The notes under the pieces are model-generated. The model did not search any database and was not told the origin of the DNA. It saw nothing but the letters and a program-made list of their open reading frames with translations. A stretch of DNA of 64,000 nucleotides, taken from positions 8,904-72,903 of the forward strand of contig CAZDVK010000007.1 in the NCBI GenBank assembly GCA_964508915.1. The letters run 5' to 3'. The translations under genes and the position numbers were made by a program. Of the stretch, positions 26,786 through 36,320 are shown piece by piece. Every line of letters begins with the position of its first letter. Within the stretch, counting starts at the first letter, position 1. The stretch comes from CAZDVK01 sp964508915. Its GTDB lineage: Bacteria > Pseudomonadota > Alphaproteobacteria > Paracaedibacterales > CAIULA01.

Positions 26786-27889
26786 CTAAGGTAGATTTTC
26801 TACAATCCAACCGCCCCCTAAAACGTGATCATGGTCAAAAAACACGCATGCCTGGCCACTTGAAACGCCATATTCTGCTTGATCAAACGTCACTGTACAG
26901 GTGTCTAAGCCCGTTTTTTGAACTGTAGCTGCAACCGGTGCATGGGCAGACCGAATTTTAACAGCACATTTGAATCCATCATCAAAAAAAGAAGGATCAA
27001 TAAGCCAATTAACTTCTTTCAGGTGAATTGTTTTTTTTGCCAGGGCTTCATAGGGGCCAACCACAACCTGTTTGGTTGCTGGGTCTATTCGAACCACATA
27101 TAGGGGTTCAGAACTTGAAATTCCTAGCCCTTTACGTTGGCCAATGGTGAAATGGATAATACCATTATGCGCCCCCAAAACAGCGCCATCTATATGCACA
27201 ATATGCCCCGGGTCCAACGCACCTGGCCGCATTTTTGTTACAACAGAAGCATACCCACCTTGTGGTACGAAACATATATCTTGGCTATCTGGCTTTTCTG
27301 AAACAGCAAGGCCAAAACGGCGGGCATGTTCCCGGGTTTCTGACTTTGGCATATGCCCCAAAGGAAAACGCAAATAATCAAGCTGAGCCCGCGTGGTTGT
27401 AAATAAAAAATAACTTTGGTCACGGCTGTAATCTACAGCACGGTGCAATTCGGCGCCTTGATTCCCTTGAATTCGGCGCACGTAATGGCCTGTTACCAAA
27501 GCCTTGGCTTCTAAGTCTTGAGCCGTTGTGAGTAGATCTTTAAATTTGACTTGTTGGTTACAGCGTACACATGGAATGGGGGTTTCTCCCCTTAAATAAC
27601 TATCAGCAAAGTCATCGATGACGCTTTGTTTAAAAATACTTTCATAATCCAAAACATAATGGGGAAAACCAAGACGATCAGCCACTGTACGGGCATCATA
27701 AATATCTTGCCCGGCACAACATGCGCCTTTTTTATTAACCATTTGACCGTGGTCATATAGCTGTAAGGTGATTCCCACAACATCATACCCTGCTTCAACC
27801 ATCAATGCCGCAGCGACAGACGAATCAACACCACCTGACATAGCCACTGCAATGCGGCTTCCCTTAGAAACATGGTCTAATAAGATCAT
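26786..27889 (-). CDS. mnmA: tRNA-specific 2-thiouridylase MnmA
   Basis: MnmA adds the 2-thio group to U34 of tRNA-Lys, -Glu and -Gln using sulfur relayed to its catalytic cysteines. The 367-residue protein has the PP-loop AMSGGVDSSVAAALM, the catalytic Cys regions PCVRCNQQVKF and SQDICFVPQGGY, and GQRKGLGIS. It lies 6 bp downstream of the BrnQ-like gene and may share its promoter. The window also encodes trhO, which modifies U34 of a different tRNA set. Confidence 0.96.
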   Translation of the reverse strand: MILLDHVSKGSRIAVAMSGGVDSSVAAALMVEAGYDVVGITLQLYDHGQMVNKKGACCAGQDIYDARTVADRLGFPHYVLDYESIFKQSVIDDFADSYLRGETPIPCVRCNQQVKFKDLLTTAQDLEAKALVTGHYVRRIQGNQGAELHRAVDYSRDQSYFLFTTTRAQLDYLRFPLGHMPKSETREHARRFGLAVSEKPDSQDICFVPQGGYASVVTKMRPGALDPGHIVHIDGAVLGAHNGIIHFTIGQRKGLGISSSEPLYVVRIDPATKQVVVGPYEALAKKTIHLKEVNWLIDPSFFDDGFKCAVKIRSAHAPVAATVQKTGLDTCTVTFDQAEYGVSSGQACVFFDHDHVLGGGWIVENLP

Positions 27890-27895
27890 ATTTAA

Positions 27896-29005
27896 TTAAG
27901 AACTCGTTGAGCAAAAAGAACGAATTGGGCAAACCTTTTTAAAAACTTGAAACACAGCAAATACAACAAGTAAGGGATAAATCCATTCCAAAATTGTTCC
28001 AAGCCACATGCAAATCGTTTTGAACCCTAACAAAGAAAGACCATAAGCAACCAGCAACGTAATGATAATTGCCTGAGGACGGCTGAGTTTGTTTTTAGAG
28101 ATATCTTCCTGAAGGAATTCCACAAATAAAGCTGTTAAAACGGTTGCCGTGGCCAAACAAGAAACCGCTAAAGTTATGGCAACAACCGGTATAGAGTAAT
28201 ACCCTAAAGTTTTATGGGCAATAACAACTAAAATAGATTCAGGGGCTATGTCTTTTAAGTCAGGCGCAAATTTAGCCCCTAGCAAAATAAAACCAACATA
28301 AACAAGGCTTAATAACACAGCGCCCACAACGCTGGCCTCGATCCCCATGCGAACGAGTTCTTTTTGAGACCCAGCCTGGGAACGATTTTTTAAATATTCA
28401 TAAATGGTGCACCCGAAAAAGAATGCTGCCACAAGATCCATGGTTTGATAGCCCTGTTTAAGCCCGAGAAGGGCACTATCAATTTCAGATACATGTGACG
28501 TTAAGGGGCTGGCATCAAACCAAAGACCGAATGCAATCACCAATAAAATACTACCTAATTTAAAGGGTGTTAAAATCAAGCCAATAATATCAACGATACG
28601 GTTTTTTTGCCAAATTAACATGCCAGTCAACACACAAAATAAGGCACTAAAAATTGAAAAAGAAAATTCTGGAAACATTAACGTAACGCCACCAAAAGCT
28701 ACTGTTATACAGCGCGGTATAACACCAAATGGGCCTATCAAAGACAGCATTAATAGCGTCAAAATGAATGCCGTTGTTTTTCCGAGTGCCGAAAAATACG
28801 CGCGGCGGTCGCCATCAAACTGAATAACACCCAAAAGCCCTAAGAAAGGAACACACACAGCTGTTATTAAAAAACCAGCCATAGCATACCAATAAGAACT
28901 TTGAACGGTCACCCCAACAATTAAAGGAAACACAAGGTTCCCAGATCCAAAAAACATGGAAAACATGGCAAAGCCGGCTGTCAGGGTATTTTTGTTAAAA
29001 TTCAT
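27896..29005 (-). CDS. BrnQ-like branched-chain amino acid carrier (LIVCS family)
   Basis: This inner-membrane protein (369 residues from ATG 29005) has about ten to eleven hydrophobic segments. Its start, with FAMFSMFFGSGNLVFPLIVG, matches the conserved first helix of sodium- or proton-coupled BrnQ carriers of Leu, Ile and Val. It is shorter than typical members (about 430 residues). The overall pattern is kept, so it is probably a compact functional carrier. Substrate is inferred only from the family. Confidence 0.8.
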   Translation of the reverse strand: MNFNKNTLTAGFAMFSMFFGSGNLVFPLIVGVTVQSSYWYAMAGFLITAVCVPFLGLLGVIQFDGDRRAYFSALGKTTAFILTLLMLSLIGPFGVIPRCITVAFGGVTLMFPEFSFSIFSALFCVLTGMLIWQKNRIVDIIGLILTPFKLGSILLVIAFGLWFDASPLTSHVSEIDSALLGLKQGYQTMDLVAAFFFGCTIYEYLKNRSQAGSQKELVRMGIEASVVGAVLLSLVYVGFILLGAKFAPDLKDIAPESILVVIAHKTLGYYSIPVVAITLAVSCLATATVLTALFVEFLQEDISKNKLSRPQAIIITLLVAYGLSLLGFKTICMWLGTILEWIYPLLVVFAVFQVFKKVCPIRSFCSTSS

Positions 29006-29243
29006 AAGCAATATTCATTATCTATTCCACAAACCTTATATAATGCACATGGTAAGAAAACACCACCTTTTTTAAGCCATTTTTTAGCTTTTTTACTGTT
29101 TTTTTTAAATACACAAAATTTTCCGAATTTTATTTTTTTACTGTAAAATTTTATAACTTAACTGTTGATTACATTGACGATTGGTTAGTAGTTTGTCATG
29201 CTAATGAATATAGTTTTATTAAAATTTTATTCTTTAAGTACTG

Positions 29244-31187
29244 TTGTCATTAGATCTTCAAATAAAATCTACCGTTAAACCACTTTGGAAGCCCACAAAA
29301 ACCTGGGTTGAGTCTACTTTATTAACAAAATTTTTGAAAAAAACAGGTCATAAAAATTTTGATGACCTGCATCAGTTTTCCATTGAACAACCTGATGTTT
29401 TTTGGGATCAGTTTTGGGATTTCGCACCCATATTATCCAGTAAAAAAGGCACAAAGGCTTTAGAGGGAAGTGGCGTTAAAGACAGCCATTTTTTCCCTGA
29501 GGCACGCCTCAACTATGCTGAAAATTTGCTGCGTCGGCAAGACCAGGCTATTGCGATTACTTTTTACAATGAAGCCAAGCAGGAACGTCACCTGACGTAT
29601 AGTCAACTTTACAATCAAACATCTCAGTTAAGCCAATATCTGCAAAGTCTTGGCGTTCGTATTCATGACCGTGTAGCAGGATACATGCCCAACCTACCCG
29701 AAACAGTTGTTTCTATGTTGGCTACCACCAGTTTTGGTGCCATTTGGTCATCGTGTTCACCCGATTTTGGAACCAAGGGGCTCATTGACCGTTTTTCGCA
29801 AATTCAGCCAAAAGTTTTAATTATGGCCGATGGTTATCAATATAATGGGAAAGTCGTTAATTGTCTGGAGCGGTTACCTGATATTCTGGACAATATTCCA
29901 TCTATCGAACATGTGATTGTTGTTCCTTATTTGGGGCTAGATGCCCACCATTATATTCACGGTTTATATACCACCTGGGATGAATGCTTAAATGACTATG
30001 AACCACGCTCTATTTCTTTTGAACAGCTACCCTTTGAACACCCTTTATGCATTTTGTTTTCTTCCGGCACAACGGGTATGCCTAAGTGTATTATCCACAC
30101 GGCAGGTGGTACACTAATACAGCATATGAAAGAACATCAGCTGCACTGCAATATCCAAAAAAACGATGTGGCGTTTTATTTTACAACGTGTGGCTGGATG
30201 ATGTGGAATTGGCTGGTCAGCTGCTTAGCCAGCGACGCTCGCATTGTTTTATTTGAAGGGGCCCCCCTGCATGGGGGCACCGGCCTGTTGTTTGAAATGG
30301 CTGAAAAATTTGGAATTACTTTTTTTGGTACTTCCGCAAAATATCTCAGCACACTCCAAAAAGATAGTTTTTGCCCGAAAGAAAAGCTGAAATCTTTACG
30401 AGCTATTGGGTCAACAGGTTCGCCTCTTGCGCCAGATACATTCGAATATGTTTATAAAAATGTTAAAAAAAACCTTCAGCTTATTTCACTGTCGGGTGGT
30501 ACGGATATTATTTCATGCTTTATGATGGGAAATCCCAACGGCCCTGTTTGGGCAGGCCAATTACAAGCACCTGGTCTTGGCATGGATATACAAGTTTTCA
30601 ATGAATATGGAAAGCCAGTGGTGGGCGAACCAGGTGAATTGGTGTGTTGTTCACCTTTTCCCAGCCGCCCTTTAGGCTTTTGGAATGACACAAATCATAC
30701 AAAATACTTCCAAACTTATTACGAAACCTTTCCAGGCGTTTGGCATCATGGTGACTTTGTTGAAAAAACAAAAGAAGGTGGATTTGTTGTTTTGGGACGA
30801 TCTGATAGTGTTTTAAACCCTGGTGGCGTACGCATTGGAACAGCTGAAATTTATAATCAGGTAGAACATTTTGATTGGGTTTTGGAATGTGCGGCTGTAG
30901 GTTATAAAAAAGACCATGATGAAGAAGTCGTTTTATTTCTGGTTTTAAAGCCTGATGTAACATTAGACCATACGTTAAAAGAAACAATTCAAAATCATAT
31001 TCGCCAAAACACAACACCCCGTCATGTGCCTGCCCACATTATTCAGGTTCAGGACTTGCCCAAAACTAAAAACGGAAAACTGGCTGAATCAGCTATACGC
31101 CACTGTATTAACGGAATGCCCGTTAAAAATGTATCGGTTTTAGCCAATCCTCAGTGCCTAGTCGAATTTGAACACATTGGTCTTTAG
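29244..31187 (+). CDS. aacS: Acetoacetyl-CoA synthetase
   Basis: This ATP-dependent acyl-CoA synthetase converts acetoacetate to acetoacetyl-CoA, feeding ketone bodies or PHB breakdown products into metabolism. The N-terminus with KPLWKPTKTWVEST and the segment SHFFPEARLNYAENLL are AacS features. The AMP-binding motif FSSGTTGMPKCI, the GGTDIISCF segment and the C-terminal acylation Lys in KTKNGKLAESAI are intact. Length, 647 residues, is normal. The start is TTG 29244 with only a weak upstream site. The 232 bp upstream (29012-29243) is AT-rich, with no further feature that I can support. Confidence 0.92.
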   Translation: MSLDLQIKSTVKPLWKPTKTWVESTLLTKFLKKTGHKNFDDLHQFSIEQPDVFWDQFWDFAPILSSKKGTKALEGSGVKDSHFFPEARLNYAENLLRRQDQAIAITFYNEAKQERHLTYSQLYNQTSQLSQYLQSLGVRIHDRVAGYMPNLPETVVSMLATTSFGAIWSSCSPDFGTKGLIDRFSQIQPKVLIMADGYQYNGKVVNCLERLPDILDNIPSIEHVIVVPYLGLDAHHYIHGLYTTWDECLNDYEPRSISFEQLPFEHPLCILFSSGTTGMPKCIIHTAGGTLIQHMKEHQLHCNIQKNDVAFYFTTCGWMMWNWLVSCLASDARIVLFEGAPLHGGTGLLFEMAEKFGITFFGTSAKYLSTLQKDSFCPKEKLKSLRAIGSTGSPLAPDTFEYVYKNVKKNLQLISLSGGTDIISCFMMGNPNGPVWAGQLQAPGLGMDIQVFNEYGKPVVGEPGELVCCSPFPSRPLGFWNDTNHTKYFQTYYETFPGVWHHGDFVEKTKEGGFVVLGRSDSVLNPGGVRIGTAEIYNQVEHFDWVLECAAVGYKKDHDEEVVLFLVLKPDVTLDHTLKETIQNHIRQNTTPRHVPAHIIQVQDLPKTKNGKLAESAIRHCINGMPVKNVSVLANPQCLVEFEHIGL

Positions 31188-31205
31188 GCATTTAGTTAAC
31201 CCCCG

Positions 31206-31238
31206 TTAACCCCATTTTAACCCTTTTGCTTGTATTCT
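31206..31238 (+). promoter_or_regulatory. CtrA-type box and -10 of ncRNA copy 3
   Basis: TTAACCCCATTTTAACC at 31206-31222 is a perfect TTAA-N7-TTAAC box. TATTCT at 31233-31238 follows the second TTAA after 12 nt, as in the other copies. An extra TTAA half-site lies at 31196-31199, six nt before the box. Confidence 0.6.
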
Positions 31239-31244
31239 GGCCGT

Positions 31245-31570
31245 GGTTGGTCAGACGGCCCAAGTAAAGTTGGGCCCAATGCTTAATCATGGGGTGGAAT
31301 CCCATGATGCTGATGCTTTAAAAACATCAGACCTCTGCGCTCTTTGGATGCATCCAAAGAGTTTTATAGCAGGTGTCACCAAAGATGTACACTTTGTGGA
31401 CATGATCACTTGATAAGATAGGTGAATTGTTTTTGACTTTTTGCCTTTTGAATCAAGACGGGAAAGCATTGCCGAGGCGGCGGTGGGGTGGGCGCTGCGC
31501 TTTGGATTTCTAGGGGTTTCGCAAGCCCAGGTGGGCCCCTTACACAGGCAAAACGCTAGAAGTATGCCTT
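31245..31570 (+). ncRNA. Structured ncRNA element, copy 3 (divergent 5' domain)
   Basis: This region between aacS and the convergent DASS transporter gene shares the promoter layout and the 3' domain with the other copies: GGTGGGCCCC at 31530-31539 and AGTATGCC at 31561-31568, with a preceding G-rich run and GGGG stem. The 5' two thirds is different in sequence but again a chain of hairpins: GCCCAA/TTGGGC, ATCATGGG/CCCATGAT, CTGATG/CATCAG and the 22-nt perfect inverted repeat at 31338-31359. Start and end are approximate. It is the only content of this 417-bp gap. Confidence 0.5.
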
Positions 31571-31604
31571 TTATTTGTGGTGTATGGCATGACCACCCAA
31601 TTTT

Positions 31605-33005
31605 TTACCAAATTCCAAGAAACTTCCACCAAAGTCCGCCACCACCAAGCCATATAATCAGGTTAGCAAAGCTAACCACAAGACCAACCCACCACCATGT
31701 GTGAATGGGCACATAGCCAGCAGCAAACAAAATAGCAGCAGGTGTTGTGCCATAGTGGGTCATACTGGAAAAAATGCTGCTAAAAAAGGCCAAAACTAAG
31801 GCTGCCAACATCGGTGGTGTACCTACAGAAATAGAAACAGCTAGAAAAGCTGCGTACATAGAACTGACGTGGGCTGTGTTACTGGCGAAAAAGTAGTGAC
31901 TGTAAAAATAAACTAAGCTGAGGCATAAAAAGCCATAATGCCAGCTCCACCCACTCACAAAGTTCCCCATAGCTTGACTAAACCACCCGATAAAGCCAAA
32001 TTTTTCAAGGAAACTAGACATCATCACTAAAATGGATAGCCACATTAAGGTGTTCCAGGCTTCATGTTCATGAAGAACATCATTCCAGTTGACGATATTT
32101 GTTAACAACAAAAGGGCTAAACCAACAATAGATGTGGTGCAAGCATTGATGCCCAACATTTTATCGCCAAACATCCATAAAAATAACATGACCATGAAAA
32201 TGCCCAGCATGATCCATTCTTTTGGTTTCATGGGCCCCATAGCGGCTAGTTTATCATGGGCCATAGAAACAGCTTGTGGCAGATGTTTAATTTCTGGTGG
32301 ATAAATCCAATATAGAATCAAAGGAATTAAAATAAGGGCTAATAAACCCGGCACAGATGCAGCCAAAGCCCAACTAAGCCATGTAATTTCAATACCTTGT
32401 TTAGCCGCTGCTTCTTGGGCTAACGGGTTTGCTGCCATGGCTGTTAAAAACATGGCGCTTGTAATAAGATTTCCCTGAAAACAAACCTGTGTTAGATATG
32501 CCCCCATTTTCCGTTCTGTACCATCTTCTGGACGGCTTCCCATGGATTCTGCAATAGATCGCAATATAGGAAACATGATACCACCGGCCCTGGCTGAATT
32601 GCTGGGAATAACCGGGGCAATAAATAGTTCCGTCAAAACGATACCGTAGCCAAGGCCAAGCGTGCGTTTCCCTAAAAGGGATACAAACCAATAGGCGATT
32701 CGGGTGCCTAGCTCAGTTTTAATGAAACCCCGTGCAATGAAGAAAACAAATACAATCATCCAAACGACAGGCGACGCAAAAGCAGCTAACGCATCTTTTA
32801 GGTCAAGGGTGTTTGTTAAAACGGCTGCCAACATGCCTAAAAACGCCACAGACCCCATAGGCAAGGGTTTTAAAATAATTCCTAAAATAGTTGGGACAAA
32901 AATACAAAACAGATGCCAACCTTTGGGATTTAGACCTTCTGGAATAGAGGCCATATACATACAAATCCCAACGAAAATAGGTGAGAAAAGCCTAAATAAG
33001 TACAT
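31605..33005 (-). CDS. DASS-family dicarboxylate/sodium or antiport carrier
   Basis: This 466-residue inner-membrane protein with about twelve hydrophobic segments belongs to the divalent anion:Na+ symporter family. Visible family features are PVIPSNSARAGGIMFPI and FFASNTAHVSSMYAAFLA, the two SNT-type substrate and ion binding hairpins. They most resemble the 2-oxoglutarate/malate and CitT/TtdT branch. It would exchange or import C4-C6 dicarboxylates, a plausible carbon source from a host cell; the exact substrate is inferred. It is monocistronic, with AsmA upstream on the same strand. Confidence 0.88.
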   Translation of the reverse strand: MYLFRLFSPIFVGICMYMASIPEGLNPKGWHLFCIFVPTILGIILKPLPMGSVAFLGMLAAVLTNTLDLKDALAAFASPVVWMIVFVFFIARGFIKTELGTRIAYWFVSLLGKRTLGLGYGIVLTELFIAPVIPSNSARAGGIMFPILRSIAESMGSRPEDGTERKMGAYLTQVCFQGNLITSAMFLTAMAANPLAQEAAAKQGIEITWLSWALAASVPGLLALILIPLILYWIYPPEIKHLPQAVSMAHDKLAAMGPMKPKEWIMLGIFMVMLFLWMFGDKMLGINACTTSIVGLALLLLTNIVNWNDVLHEHEAWNTLMWLSILVMMSSFLEKFGFIGWFSQAMGNFVSGWSWHYGFLCLSLVYFYSHYFFASNTAHVSSMYAAFLAVSISVGTPPMLAALVLAFFSSIFSSMTHYGTTPAAILFAAGYVPIHTWWWVGLVVSFANLIIWLGGGGLWWKFLGIW

Positions 33006-33035
33006 ATTTTTAACGTTCCTTTATATTATTTATTA

Positions 33036-34376
33036 TTAACGCCCCAAAAGGCCCTGTATAATTTTTTGGGGGTTTATTTGTTCTGGACTTATAGCCGCTT
33101 CTGAGGAGGGTTTATTACTATTTGCGGCTGGTTGCTGCGGCAAAATACCTTCAGCCACATTTCCAATCGCATCTTTTAGATGACCAACCACCTTTTCTTG
33201 AATTTGCTGTTTGGCCTTTTCAATCACTGGCTTTGCAACGTTTTGTAGAACCATATTACCTAAAACTTTCAACAGCTCTTTCTCATCAAAAGAAAAGCTA
33301 GGCGCGTCCCAGGTGCCTTGAACCACAAGGGGGATAGAGGGGAAATTTTTCGCTTCTTTTAAATGGATGGTAACTGGAAAATGCAAGGCGTGCGTCGCTA
33401 AGGAAACAGTACCTTGGCTATTTAGTGTTGCAAAGGGGGATAATAGGTCAACTTTCGACATATTAACGACTTCATCCTTTAAAATTCCCTGCATTTGAAA
33501 TGATTCAAAGGCCAGTAGAGATTTCGTTTTCAAATAAGTTTGAAGTTTTTGAACATCTTGTAGGGTTTTTACTTGCTGAACATCTCTTACAAAACTTTGC
33601 ACATCCATAGCCTCTACCATGCCTTGGGTTACTTTCCCATCTATAGAACAGCTTAAGCTTTTTAATATGGCATCTGGTTTTGAGGTGTTCGCCCGAATAC
33701 TGGTTACGTCCAAGTCAAGAAGCCCTTTTTTCAGGGCTGATTTTTGAAGCGGGGGAAGGGATGCCAAATTTAGGTGTTTAACATGAAAAGAACCAGCCAA
33801 TGAATTGCTTTGCCAGCTGAATTCAGCCGTTAAAGCCCCTTCATAAGCTTCGCAAGCTAGGTTTTTGAGTGTTAGTTTTCCTTCAGAAAAATCCACATGT
33901 CCTTGAAAATTAGATGCAACGTATGAATCATACAAAATGCTTTTGATTGTTACATCTGCCGTGTAAGGCCCTTTTAATGATGCTGCTTTCCCTTGAATCG
34001 TCACCCCTTCCAAATGGGTTACAACCCCTTTTTCATCTTTGTTGTGAAAAATAGCATCTTCAATGGCTAAACTATCAACGACCACTTCCTTTGAAAACAA
34101 GGGCATTAATTGAATATAGCACGCCAATTTTCGCACACGCACGCCATTGGCAATGGGGGCTTGGGGTACGTTTTTGACCGTTACATTATGGGCTACAAGC
34201 TTTGGGTTCGGGAAAATAGATAAAGTTAAATCCCCATCAATAGCCACATCAACGCCCGTACGTGTACGGATTTCGTTCAATAAGGTGGGTTTGTAACGAT
34301 TCCAGTCCAAAAAATTGGGAATGGTGATCAAAAGAACAAAAAGTGCACACAAGGCTAAGAATAACTTTTTAAGCAT
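33036..34376 (-). CDS. AsmA family protein
   Basis: ATG 34376 gives MLKKLFLALCALFVLLITIP, a single N-terminal membrane anchor, then the AsmA domain with RYKPTLLNEIRTRTGVDVAIDGDL, SIFPNPKLVAHNVTV and a C-terminal AsmA-like region. AsmA proteins sit in the inner membrane, reach into the periplasm and are linked to phospholipid transport and outer-membrane protein assembly. Length is 446 residues, shorter than E. coli AsmA. The C-terminus after residue 400 is polar with a helical KQQIQEKVVGHLKDAIGN stretch. Confidence 0.85.
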   Translation of the reverse strand: MLKKLFLALCALFVLLITIPNFLDWNRYKPTLLNEIRTRTGVDVAIDGDLTLSIFPNPKLVAHNVTVKNVPQAPIANGVRVRKLACYIQLMPLFSKEVVVDSLAIEDAIFHNKDEKGVVTHLEGVTIQGKAASLKGPYTADVTIKSILYDSYVASNFQGHVDFSEGKLTLKNLACEAYEGALTAEFSWQSNSLAGSFHVKHLNLASLPPLQKSALKKGLLDLDVTSIRANTSKPDAILKSLSCSIDGKVTQGMVEAMDVQSFVRDVQQVKTLQDVQKLQTYLKTKSLLAFESFQMQGILKDEVVNMSKVDLLSPFATLNSQGTVSLATHALHFPVTIHLKEAKNFPSIPLVVQGTWDAPSFSFDEKELLKVLGNMVLQNVAKPVIEKAKQQIQEKVVGHLKDAIGNVAEGILPQQPAANSNKPSSEAAISPEQINPQKIIQGLLGR

Positions 34377-34514
34377 TATTTTGGACCAAATTTGGCAAAA
34401 ACATACCTTCTGTTTACAAGAAAAGGGCTTTTTTTTCAATGAAATTTGGAACAAATGGAAATTTTCAATTCTTTATTTTACAATAAATGTTGATTTATTG
34501 AAGGTGCGCTTTTA

Positions 34515-34520
34515 TATAAT
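34515..34520 (+). promoter_or_regulatory. -10 box before the secreted coiled-coil gene
   Basis: A perfect TATAAT lies 34 bp before the start codon at 34549. The best -35 candidate (TTGATT) is 19 nt upstream, which is a long spacer. AAGAGG serves as ribosome binding site. Confidence 0.4.
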
Positions 34521-34548
34521 GGCCAAATAATAAAAAGAGGATTTAATC

Positions 34549-35313
34549 ATGAAAAATAAAACCAAATGGGTTTTAAGTTTATTAGCCACAATGTCTGTTG
34601 TGTATGCGTCGGCACCCGAAAGGCTACATGATTTGACAGAGGATAATTTGACGATTCCACTCGCAACAAGGGATTCTATGGGGCTTTATGATGCATTGGG
34701 AAAGTTGGAAGCAAATATTCGTTCGTTCAAACATAAACCGTCTATTGACCTTTTTAAGTCTTATCAAAGCGAACTAGAAAGTCTTTCTGGCCATATTTGG
34801 GCAAATGGCATTGAAGCTCCTATCATCAGAATCAAGGGGTTAATTCGTTTACTAACTGAACAAGATTCATCCGAAGACGCACGCCTTGCTGCAGAATTGC
34901 AAGAGGCAGATAGGAGAGGAGACCCAGGGGCGGCTCCTGGACCTGTTGATGCTTTTAAAGAAGAAGCCAATCTTTTGGAAGGCAGTTATAGGGTGAAAGA
35001 ACAGCAGATACGTGCGGAGCTACAGGGAAAGTTAAGAATGGCATGCGAAAGAGCAGAACAGAGAAAAGCAGAAATGCTTTTTAGAATGCAGCAAGAACTT
35101 GATCAAGAGTTGTCAGGGTTAAAAGATGCTTACAATGTTCGACTTGGGGGTCTAAAAAGGGAACTCGTAAGTAGCCTTACTTCTACTGCAACAGATATTT
35201 TTGGTCCAGAGGTGGCTGATTCAGTTCTGCGTTCTTATTTTGGACCGCGTGAAACTGATGTATCATCCCCTACCTTTGGTGGAACCGGCGGCGCGGCTTA
35301 CTTCCCTGATTGA
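34549..35313 (+). CDS. Secreted coiled-coil protein of unknown function
   Basis: No family is recognised. The 254-residue product has a signal peptide (MKNKTKWVLSLLATMSVVYA, cut near SA), a helical N-terminal half, a Gly/Pro linker near residues 123-133 (RRGDPGAAPGP), and a strongly charged coiled-coil region from about 140 to 210 (REQQ-, KLRMACERAEQRKAEMLF-like heptads). The C-terminus is Gly-rich (FGGTGGAAYFPD). There is a single Cys. Export plus a coiled coil and strong promoter suggest an abundant periplasmic or secreted structural protein, possibly an effector. Transcribed alone. Confidence 0.65.
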   Translation: MKNKTKWVLSLLATMSVVYASAPERLHDLTEDNLTIPLATRDSMGLYDALGKLEANIRSFKHKPSIDLFKSYQSELESLSGHIWANGIEAPIIRIKGLIRLLTEQDSSEDARLAAELQEADRRGDPGAAPGPVDAFKEEANLLEGSYRVKEQQIRAELQGKLRMACERAEQRKAEMLFRMQQELDQELSGLKDAYNVRLGGLKRELVSSLTSTATDIFGPEVADSVLRSYFGPRETDVSSPTFGGTGGAAYFPD

Positions 35314-35323
35314 TTTTTGGTTT

Positions 35324-36250
35324 CTATACACGTTTCAAGCAAAGGGTCGCCCATTCTTGTTCTGTGTATTTATGATGCAGGAAAAACCCTTGGTGGCTGT
35401 AAGCTTTTAAAACCAGGGGCATTTGTTTGATTAAAAGACCAGATAACACAACAAAACTGCCGGTTTTTGTATATTTTTGAACATCTGGGGCAATAGATAC
35501 CAAAGGCCGTGCTAAAATGTTGGCCAACACCAAATCAAAAGGTTCCGTTGGGTGAGTTTTTGCATTTTGAAAGCCTAAGCTATGAATGGCTTGAATGGAA
35601 CAAAGGTTAAGCTTAGCGTTACGTTCCGTCACACGCACCGATTCTGCGTCATAATCAGCTGCTAAAACAGAAGCCTTAGGCCATGTTTTTTTAGCTGCTA
35701 TGGCTAAAATGCCTGACCCACAGCCCATATCCATAATATTTGAAAACTGGTGTTGGCGGGCCAATTTGCCTAATAAAGTTAAACACCCCTTTGTGGTTGG
35801 GTGGTCACCGCTGCCAAAGGCGGTGGCGGCATCCACAATCAGCGTGTTTTTTGTAACTTTGCCATCATTCAATAAATGGGTTCCACGAATTTCAAAAGGC
35901 CCCGCTTGGATGGCTGGCATGGCTTTATAGCATTGGGTTAGCCAATCTTCGTGGCTATTGACCTTGGAAATGGTGTACGTGGGCGGTATGGGCAGTTTTT
36001 GCAGCAGCTGTAAATGATCCAGGGCATTTTGAAACACACGATCATCCGGCTTAACGGTTGTGTACCCTTCCACCAAAAATTCTTCAGCAATGGGAAACCC
36101 TAAGGAATCTTTCAACATGGTTGGCTTGGCATCGTCACATTCTAACCAGCTGATAGCATCCACATGCAAACCTTCCAGGTAAGCAACAAGGGCATCAACC
36201 CCTTGGTGATGAATGCGCAACCGAAGATGCCATAAAGGATTCGTTCCCAT
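35324..36250 (-). CDS. prmA: Ribosomal protein L11 methyltransferase PrmA
   Basis: PrmA trimethylates ribosomal protein L11. The 308-residue protein has the N-terminal L11-recognition region with GFPIAEEFLVEGY, the motif AFGSGDHPTTKGCL and the SAM site IMDMGCGSGILAIAA. The substrate motif LANILARPLVSIAP (usually NILA-P-L) is present. It is divergently transcribed from trmB, with 70 bp between the starts. Confidence 0.94.
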   Translation of the reverse strand: MGTNPLWHLRLRIHHQGVDALVAYLEGLHVDAISWLECDDAKPTMLKDSLGFPIAEEFLVEGYTTVKPDDRVFQNALDHLQLLQKLPIPPTYTISKVNSHEDWLTQCYKAMPAIQAGPFEIRGTHLLNDGKVTKNTLIVDAATAFGSGDHPTTKGCLTLLGKLARQHQFSNIMDMGCGSGILAIAAKKTWPKASVLAADYDAESVRVTERNAKLNLCSIQAIHSLGFQNAKTHPTEPFDLVLANILARPLVSIAPDVQKYTKTGSFVVLSGLLIKQMPLVLKAYSHQGFFLHHKYTEQEWATLCLKRV

Positions 36251-36320
36251 GCTTTTCCTGTTGAATGAAGGGTGTTTCCCCTTTTATAGTGCCAGCAAGG
36301 TAATTCAGGCAAATAATTTT

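Noticed and set aside
31245..31500. tRNA or tmRNA gene in the hairpin-rich region
   Set aside because: No TTCGANTC T-arm motif, acceptor pairing or tag-like open frame is present.
36213..36320. Longer N-terminus for TrmB
   Set aside because: The extension overlaps the prmA start and lacks similarity to the family; ATG 36321 fits better.
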